Below are positions 58,060 through 64,000 of a stretch of 64,000 bases of DNA, piece after piece; the first letter of the stretch is position 1, and every line of letters starts with the position of its first letter. Source of the DNA: Purpureocillium takamizusanense (Eukaryota; Ascomycota; Sordariomycetes; Hypocreales; Ophiocordycipitaceae); contig NC_063069.1 of NCBI RefSeq assembly GCF_022605165.1, positions 992,001-1,056,000 of the forward strand, written 5' to 3'. The notes below the pieces were generated by a model. It did not search any database, was not told the origin of the DNA, and worked only from the letters and a program-made list of their open reading frames with translations. A program made the translations under genes and the position numbers.

Positions 58060-59236
58060 CTACCAGGTGTAATATGGTCGTTGTCCGTGGATGGAACGGT
58101 TGGGGTGATGGACCCAGGGACCCTTGGCCTTCTTCTTGGCCACGCGCTCTTCATGCTCTCGTATCCTCGTCTTTTCTTCCTTTAATAGGACTGTGAAGCC
58201 TGGAGTGATGTGTCAGCAGGTCAGAGGCAGAGTAGACGTGCGTGACGGGGACATACTGGTGCTGGGGTGTTGGATGACGCCCATCCTGCCACGTCCTTTG
58301 TAATCGATGCTTTTTCCACGCCACGGCCCCCTGCCGACCCAAGACTGGGCAATGTACATGCGCGTTGGGTCGGCGATGTCGATCCACTTGCCCTCCTTGG
58401 TTTGAATCTTGCGCGGCTTGTCCAGCACCTCGCCGTTGGCTTTGCCCAAGCCCATACCGCGCTGGGCGACGGCGAGATCGCGGGCCTCCTCCAGGTAGTA
58501 CTTGATCTCGGCAGCCATCTTCTTCTTGGACCACTGCATCTGGGCAATGGCGTCGTCGACGGGCTTGCCGGCGATCTGGCGCGACAGCATGACGAGCTTC
58601 TTGACGCTGGTGGGGAGGAAGCTGCTCTGGTGGAGGAGCTGGCGTTCGGTGCGGGCGAGGCGCTCCCGCTCGGTGACGTGGCCGTTGGTGCGGATCATCT
58701 GGATGACCTTTTTGCGGTGCCAGCGCATCCGGGCACGGGGGTCCGGGTCCGTGACCATGGCCATGGTCTCGCGCGTCTTCTGCTCGGCCTGGGCCGCGGC
58801 GGAACGCTCCTCTTGGGCGGCGGCGCCGGCGCGCGGAGCGGCCTCAATCTCGTCCTGGAAGATGTTGTCCTCGACGGTGCCGTGCATGTTGCGCTCGAGG
58901 AACTGCTGGCGCTTCTTGGGGTCTTCGAGCTCATACTTGAGCGCGTTCAAGCCGCCGTCGCCATCCTTGGAGCCGCTCTTGCTCCAGCCCCTGAAGATGT
59001 CGACAGACCATTTGTGGCGGCGCTGGGAAGAGGTGGGAGGGGAGGCGAGGAGGAGGGCGGCGCATGAGGGTGAGGAGAGGAGCGAGGAGGATGGTGACGG
59101 GGATGAGGAGCCTGCACCATCATCGAGACGTGGGTGTGTGTGGTCAGCCATTGAAGACGGGGTGAGAAACGTTGGGGAAGAGTGGGAGTTAGTTACCTGA
59201 CAGCGCCAGCCGCCGGGCGGCTAGGCGGACACTCAT
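58060..59236 (-). CDS. MRPL22: Mitochondrial large-subunit ribosomal protein uL22m
   Basis: Three exons: 59236..59197, 59111..58257 and 58199..58060, giving 344 aa. Exon 1 encodes MSVRLAARRLALSG, an Arg-rich presequence. An alternative ATG at 59151 reads without this splice and gives the same length, but starts with acidic, Pro-rich residues and is less likely. Core: the uL22 region SSFLPTSVKKLVMLSRQIAG and KPVDDAIAQMQWSKKKMAA, then YLEEARDLAV and the mitochondrial motif MYIAQSWVGRGPWRGKSID, YKGRGRMGVIQHPSTS. The last exon adds FTVLLKEEKTRIREHEERV and the conserved end SIHGQRPYYTW. The protein lines the nascent-chain exit tunnel of the mitoribosome. It is divergent from COX9 across 316 bp. 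Confidence 0.92.
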
Positions 59237-59552
59237 GGCGAAGGATTGTGACGCACGCCGACAATCTGCCAGTCGAGTTCCTCGCGATGGTCCTCCTGGG
59301 GTGTAGTTCAAGGCCTCATGTCTGGAGCTCGAGTGGTCGTTGCCCTTTTTTTGCCAATGCCGATGTTCTGCCGCCCCAGGCGGGAAAAAGAACATCACGT
59401 GATGCGACGGCTGTCGTTAGCGCGATTAACAAACATTCGATCATGGCCATCCTCGGTTCCACCCGTCCCGGATGCACCCTTTGACTACCTGCCCCTGCCC
59501 ATCCACAGCCTCACGAGACGAGCTCTCCCCGCATCCCGACCCGACAAGCAAA
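59237..59552. promoter_or_regulatory. Bidirectional promoter, uL22m / COX9
   Basis: 316 bp between the start codons of two nuclear genes for mitochondrial proteins. It contains the perfect 10-bp palindrome ATCACGTGAT at 59394-59403 (an E-box core matching the RTCACGTG sites bound by Cbf1-type bHLH factors) and a CCAAT-like GCCAATG near 59353. Confidence 0.65.
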
Positions 59553-60095
59553 ATGGCCATTAAGCCCATCACTGGAGTATGTGTGCACCTGAGGACTCAA
59601 TTGCCCGCGCGCGGTTGGCATCAGCGGACCCGCGGAGGGGTGGTCTAACGGCTCGCCGGGAAAGACAAATTTGCAGTGAGCTAACCGGGCTGGCTCTGGG
59701 TATAGATTCTGCGACGACGCTTGGTCCTGGACCTTGCGATTGGCCTAGGTATGTGAATTTCGGCCCGACGACTCGATTGGGGGAACAACGGGGGAGAGTG
59801 CGGGAATGACGGGGAGCTGGCCAGCTGGAGCTCGGCTTCGTGGAGCTTGGAAAGCGAGTGACTAACACGCCTGGGATGCAGGTACCGGCTTCGCCATGGC
59901 CAACTGGTTCTGGTAAGTTGAGAGACGTCATCCCCGACGGACTACTCGTGGTCGATGGGTGTGAGGATTCGGAGGGCAGCTGTGCTGACGGGGTATGCGA
60001 AACACAGGTACGGCTACCACGTGCCCCGAACCAACCTCCGCGACGCCTTCTACAACAAGCTCGAGGAGCAGCGCGCCAGCAAGCAGACCGAGTAA
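59553..60095 (+). CDS. COX9: Cytochrome c oxidase subunit Cox9 (VIIa)
   Basis: Four small exons, 59553..59576, 59706..59748, 59882..59912 and 60008..60095, give only 61 aa (yeast Cox9 is 59), so no single open frame shows it. The product starts MAIKPITG, continues ILRRRLVLDLAIGLGTGFAM and ANWFWYGYHVPRTNLRDAFY, and ends KLEEQRASKQTE. Yeast Cox9 has the same plan: an API-T-G start, an RR-xxx-D motif at the matrix edge, one membrane helix and an acidic/basic tail. It is a nuclear-encoded single-pass subunit of respiratory complex IV in the inner membrane. Three introns of 95-133 nt sit in a gene of 186 coding bases; the third has a clear branch-point-like ACTAAC upstream in the preceding intron (59861). 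Confidence 0.9.
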
Positions 60096-60994
60096 AGCTG
60101 TCACCGCCGCCGCCACTACTGCTGCCAGCGCGGACGCAACGACGGGAGCGCCTATACCCCGTCCGTACCAGCGGGCAAAGTGTGTGAAACGGGACGGAGG
60201 AGAGGAAGGAAAAGGGCGCCGAGCGAAGAAGGTGCGGATAGACGAGGGAGGGGTTGTATATCCTGCGTGCGCAGAATTACGGCAGCGTGGTCGCTGGACG
60301 ATACTGTACAATAGACCAGGGCAACCCAGTCGACCAACTTTGACTTTTCTTTGTGAATTCACGACGATGACTGGTAGTGCTGCAACGCGTGATGCCTGGG
60401 GACGGAGGTCAGAGTTGGGATGTGCGACGAGGAGGGGATATTGGAAGTTGGATGGCCGTTGATGGAAGACGGGGCGGTTCTATTGTTTCTCATCTAGTAG
60501 CCATTGCAGCGGTTGCTGGCAGGCCATCTGCCTCGTATTCCGCCGGGCACTGGGTAGCGCATTGTCACCCTTGATGGAGTCACGCTCGGCTACGACCCTG
60601 AAGAGAGCAGGGTCGCAGCCATCGGCTCTTGGTGAATCCAAGAGGTCCCGCTCCTTGAGCCTGCTTGAGATGTGCAACTCGAGCAGACTATACGCCGTAA
60701 CTGGACTACCGCTCTCAGCGCCGGGGTCGGCCTTGCGTCGGTTGCAGCTGAACGGTGAAAGCTCCTGGCGATGCATCGCTGGGCAGGCCGTACTTCGGCC
60801 TCCAACCACGACGATACCGCATGCGCAAAGATACTGGAAGTTCGCGACCCCTTCTCTCGGCGCAGGCCCGGTTGCGCGGCGTATACGGAGCCACGGGTGC
60901 GGTCGGCTGTGGGGGGTCCGTGTGAGGATTTGGTGATGGTGGTGATGATGGCGCGTTGTCGATTCTCGGGAGGTAGGTTTTGGGGGGGGGGGCA
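60096..60994. other. Convergent 3' region, COX9 / SOM1
   Basis: 899 bp between stop codons. No coding signal on either strand; a run of about 11 G residues lies near 60982-60992. Confidence 0.5.
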
Positions 60995-61653
60995 TCAAGG
61001 CGCTACATCCGCGTCGAGCCAACTCGACGACCACTGATACGGCTTGCTGGAGGGAGGCTTGTTGGATTCATTGCTTTGCCCACTGTCACGAATACTTGTG
61101 TTTTGCTGCTGGGATGGTGAAGATGGTGGGGGTGGCGGTAGCGGCGTGGGAGTCTTGCCCTCCCAGGCGGTCGTCTCGACGGTGAAGGGGCCGTTTCTGT
61201 CATGGCACCTGCGAATAAAACGTCAACCTTGCATCAACACCACGCCGAGAGTTTCGTTTCGCCCCTCATCTCGCGCGGCTCACAACGCGACGGAACGCAT
61301 ACACGCGATATACATAAAGAAGAAGAAAGAACAAAAAGAAAACAAACGGGAGGGTGCGACGACGAGACTCACCTCCGGAAGAGCCGCTCCACGGCATAGC
61401 ACTGCACGGGGCTGTCGCGCGCGTGCGGGCGCTGCACCTCGCACTTGTACTGCAGCATCCGGAGGAGCTCGCAGGCGGCGAGGTCGATCCTGCCGGTCCG
61501 TCTATTGGTACTGGTACTGCTGCTGCTACCGTTGGTGGTGGTGGTGACATCGTCGACGGCAGCGGCGGAGGGCTTGCGACGGCGGCCGCGCGCGTCAAGC
61601 TGCACCTTGGAGGGGAGCTCCGAGGCTGGGAACGAGTGGCACGGCGGCGTCAT
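60995..61653 (-). CDS. SOM1: Som1-like subunit of the mitochondrial inner-membrane peptidase
   Basis: Two exons: 61653..61373 and 61208..60995, giving 164 aa. Start MTPPCHSFPASELPSKVQL, a basic GRRRKPS patch, then the conserved Cys-rich core ACELLRMLQYKCEVQRPHAR, DSPVQCYAVERLFRRC, and across the splice HDRNGPFTVETTAWEG. This pattern (CELL-x-MLQYKCE, PVQC-x-x-V-x-RLFRRC, TVETTAWEG) is what I know from the fungal Som1 family, a small intermembrane-space partner of the Imp1/Imp2 protease that trims sorting signals. The C-terminal about 60 residues are Pro/Ser/Gln-rich, have no counterpart that I recognise, and end in WSSSWLDADVAP. The start codon lies 103 bp from that of the next, divergent gene. 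Confidence 0.75.
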
Positions 61654-61756
61654 TCTTCTTTCTTTCTTTCCTTTCGTTCTCACCCTCTTTGGGGCTTCTG
61701 ATCGATTGAGTCTGGTGGGTGGGTGATTGCAGTACCCGACCACGACGGCGGTTGTG

Positions 61757-63083
61757 ATGGACGCGTCGTCGGCAGCGGCGGCGGCGGCGGCGGCTGGTGG
61801 GCGGTTGCTGCTGGGGGCGGTGGAGGAGGCGAGCTTGGAAGAGGTGAGTGAGTTTTTTGGCGTGACTGAGTGATGAGTGAGTGAGTGAGCTCTTTTTTTT
61901 TTTGTTGGGTGGTGGTGGCGGCGGTGGCGGAAGTGGTGATGGATGGGCCTTGGGTGCCTGAATATCCATGCGCTTTTTCACAACTGCGCTTCGACGCTGA
62001 TCATTTCATTTTCGCATTGTCTTGACGTTCATTTCATGTCTTTTTTGTTTGCATTTGATTTGGGCTTGCATTTCTTTTGTTCTTGTATGGCGAAATGCCT
62101 GTTTTCTCGACATGGTCGTTGTGTTTGAGCATGCATCACAGGCCCACACATGCTGCTGGCTTTGAGTCTTATCGACTCATCACCACATTGAGGGCCGTCA
62201 TGTTGCTGTGCTCAGAGACGATGATGTATCGTGGCTCAGTTGGCGAAGCTGTGTTGAGTAGCAGAAAGTCTTCATGACACTTCACTTCAACCCCCTCTGA
62301 CAGCACAGCCATTTGCCGTCGCATCTACAAAGTACAGACACTAACACTTACACGCAGATCTTGGACAGCCTCCGCGCGGCGCTGCCCGACCCTGCCGCCA
62401 GCGACGACGCGACAACGACGTCGCCGCCTCAAACCACGACGGCCCGACGAAGCAAGACCAAGGTCAAGACGACGCACATGGACGAGCTCGACCGCGTCGC
62501 GGCGCGGCACTTCCGCGACACGCGGGCGGCGACGACCTCCGTCTCGGGCCGTGGCCTCGCGCTGCTCTACGCGCTCGTCTCGCGGCTCGCGGGCCCGCCG
62601 CTTCGCCAGGCCGTCCTCGTCGTCGACCTTGACGGGCGCTTCGACGCCACGCGGCTGACGTGCGCCGAGGACGACATGCGTCACGTCTACGTGCAGCGAC
62701 CGGCGCGCAGCGGCAGCGCCGCCACGGGGCCGGGCATGGAGCGGCACCTGCGGGCGGTCATTGCCGACGCGGGCGCCTTCATGCTCTATGACGACGCGGC
62801 GTGGGCGAGTCGCTGGCGGCAGTGGTGGGGGACGCTCGTCGTGGGCGGCGGCGGCGGCGGAGGAGGGGGATATGGAACGGGATACGGAGGGCCCGGAGCG
62901 GCGGGAGACGTCGTGACGGGTTGGAGGGGCTGGCTGCGCGTCGACCGCGAAGAGGTGCCTGCCTTTGCGCTCGGCATGAGCGCCGACGAGGCCCTCGCTC
63001 AGAGGCGGGCGCGGCAGGACGCCGTCGATGCGGCCGGTTGGGCGGCCAGCTCGCCGTGGGGTGGCTTCGTCTTTCACGAGTGA
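61757..63083 (+). CDS. Hypothetical protein, weakly RecA/Xrcc2-like
   Basis: Two exons: 61757..61843 and 62358..63083, giving 270 aa if the 514-nt intron is right. Exon 1 is MDASS, an Ala run, then GGRLLLGAVEEASLEE, which continues in phase into ILDSLRAALPDP. Exon 2 has GRGLALLYALVSRLAGPP, then QAVLVVDLDGRFDATRL, which resembles the Walker B strand region of Rad51 paralogues such as Xrcc2 (xxxDTDxxFDxxRL). HVYVQRP and WRQWWGTLVVGGGG follow, and the end is WAASSPWGGFVFHE. No Walker A (GxxxxGKT) is visible, so ATP binding is doubtful, unless the large intron hides a further exon. Strong C/G third-position bias supports coding. Function is not assigned. Confidence 0.65.
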
Positions 63084-64000
63084 TGATGGGACACGTGTAG
63101 CAGTCTCGCTTCTGCAATGCATATACGTTGATGAATGAAACAAGCGCGGCTTCAGCTCCAAGGTGCTCCGTGAGGCCCGCCGGCCATGGAAGTGACGAAT
63201 CGCCTCAACTCTGGAGTGCAGGAGCTCGCCGCGAGCACCACGACATCTCCTTGCCAACGCGGCCACCATCACCACCACCATCACCACCACCATGTCTGAG
63301 TTGGCCAAGGTTATATTACCTTGCTACTACGTACTGCTACTGCTATGAGGTGCTAGTACGTACGTACTCCATATCGCCATGGGAGTGACCCAGAGGGGAC
63401 CCCACGAGTTCCCCGGACCCGCGCCGGTTGTAACAGTGACTATGTTGTTTATTACCACAGCCCCGCCTGTTCGATTATTTGCCTACCGAATACTAGGTAA
63501 TATTAACGCCCTGATAGCTGTATGGTACCTTGGTAGTTTGTGCCGACGCCTTCGGATCCCCGGGCATTCTGCAAGCTGCCACACGGACGCAGTAAGCCAA
63601 GTATTCCAGACCACAAACGCGGTCTCCATCTCTGCACGTCTGGGCGCCCGCCATGGGCGGCAATGGCGGGCCCGGAGTTCGCCTCGCCGTCGGTTCGTAC
63701 GTCGACGAACAAGGATATCTCCGCTCGCGCCCTGCGGCTTCTCTTCATTGACATCGGACCACCTTCGGTGATCAAGGTTGACAGCAGCCGTATTGCGATT
63801 CCGTGTGGTTCGAGGCCGGAAAAGGGCCATGCTTGAGCCAATGTTCAGACGCTTCAGCGGGCGACACTGTCGTATCACCGAATCGCCCCTCCAATGTCCG
63901 CGCTGATCTATCATTGTTTGTATCATGGTCGATATCAGTTGTTAGCGGCAGGGCCACCCCCTCCAAAGCCAGGCCGCTCTTCACCCCCGCGAGAATGCGG
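63084..64000. other. Right-end intergenic DNA
   Basis: No supported gene in the last 917 bp. A CACCAT/CACCAC-rich short repeat lies near 63266-63294 and a GTACGTACGTAC stretch near 63356-63368. The 3' UTR of the preceding gene probably occupies the left part. Confidence 0.5.

Noticed and set aside
58060..59151. Alternative uL22m start at 59151
   Set aside because: It needs no first intron, but it begins with acidic, non-mitochondrial sequence; the spliced start at 59236 gives an Arg-rich presequence with good splice signals and the same length.
63807..63817. A GGTTCGAGGCC sequence matching the tRNA B-box pattern
   Set aside because: The flanking bases do not form a T-arm stem and there is no A box or acceptor stem at the right distance.
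1..64000. A secondary-metabolite cluster or horizontally acquired island
   Set aside because: No PKS, NRPS, terpene, P450 or transporter cluster and no abrupt composition change; genes are mostly housekeeping.

Overview
This window is nuclear DNA of a GC-rich filamentous ascomycete. It has short spliceosomal introns with GTACGT/GTAAGT/GTGAGT donors and CAG or TAG acceptors, strong C/G preference at third codon positions, and fungal-specific families (CFEM, Som1, Prp24/SART3 type, Gcn1, fungal exo-beta-D-glucosaminidase). The protein flavour suggests Sordariomycetes, probably Hypocreales; species is not claimed. There are no bacterial-style operons, CRISPR arrays, transposons, tRNA or rRNA genes that I could find. 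Gene models were assembled by hand from splice signals and reading-frame phase.

Layout. 0-13 kb: the end of a mitochondrial carrier (+), ribosomal protein eL18 (+), mitochondrial 21S rRNA methyltransferase Mrm2 (-), a small membrane protein (+), a coiled-coil nuclear-type protein (-), oligosaccharyltransferase subunit Ost3/Ost6 (+), and RACK1/Cpc2 (-), whose longest intron carries a U24/snR24-like box C/D snoRNA. 13-21 kb: a small secreted cysteine-rich protein (+), TFIID subunit Taf8 (-), a lineage-restricted 143-aa protein (+) and a secreted GH2 exo-beta-D-glucosaminidase (+). 22-29 kb: a single-exon 1139-aa fusion of isochorismatase-like, AlkB-like dioxygenase and GST-like domains (+), and mitochondrial serine hydroxymethyltransferase (-). 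31-47 kb: eL19 (-), the 2670-aa Gcn1 (-) and, divergent from it, a DHX29/YLR419W-type DExH helicase (+). 48-56.5 kb: a Prp24/SART3-type U4/U6 recycling factor (-), then about 5 kb of gene-poor DNA. 56.5-63 kb: a CFEM membrane protein (+), mitochondrial ribosomal protein uL22m (-), cytochrome c oxidase subunit Cox9/VIIa (+), Som1 of the inner-membrane peptidase (-) and a possible RecA/Xrcc2-like protein (+). The last 0.9 kb shows no gene.

How the genes relate. Most are housekeeping genes. Two themes recur: translation and its control (eL18, eL19, RACK1, Gcn1, DHX29-like helicase, snoRNA), with RACK1/Cpc2 and Gcn1 both belonging to cross-pathway (general amino-acid) control; and mitochondrial biogenesis (carrier, Mrm2, SHMT, uL22m, Cox9, Som1), with uL22m and COX9 sharing a 316-bp divergent promoter. 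Accessory genes that could face the environment are the secreted Cys-rich protein, the exo-glucosaminidase and the CFEM protein. The least ordinary items are the isochorismatase-AlkB-GST fusion lacking the isochorismatase catalytic Cys, the intron-encoded snoRNA, the GC-AG intron and 27-nt micro-exon inside the SAM-binding motif of Mrm2, and a short motif (TACTTCGTA) recurring only in intergenic DNA.
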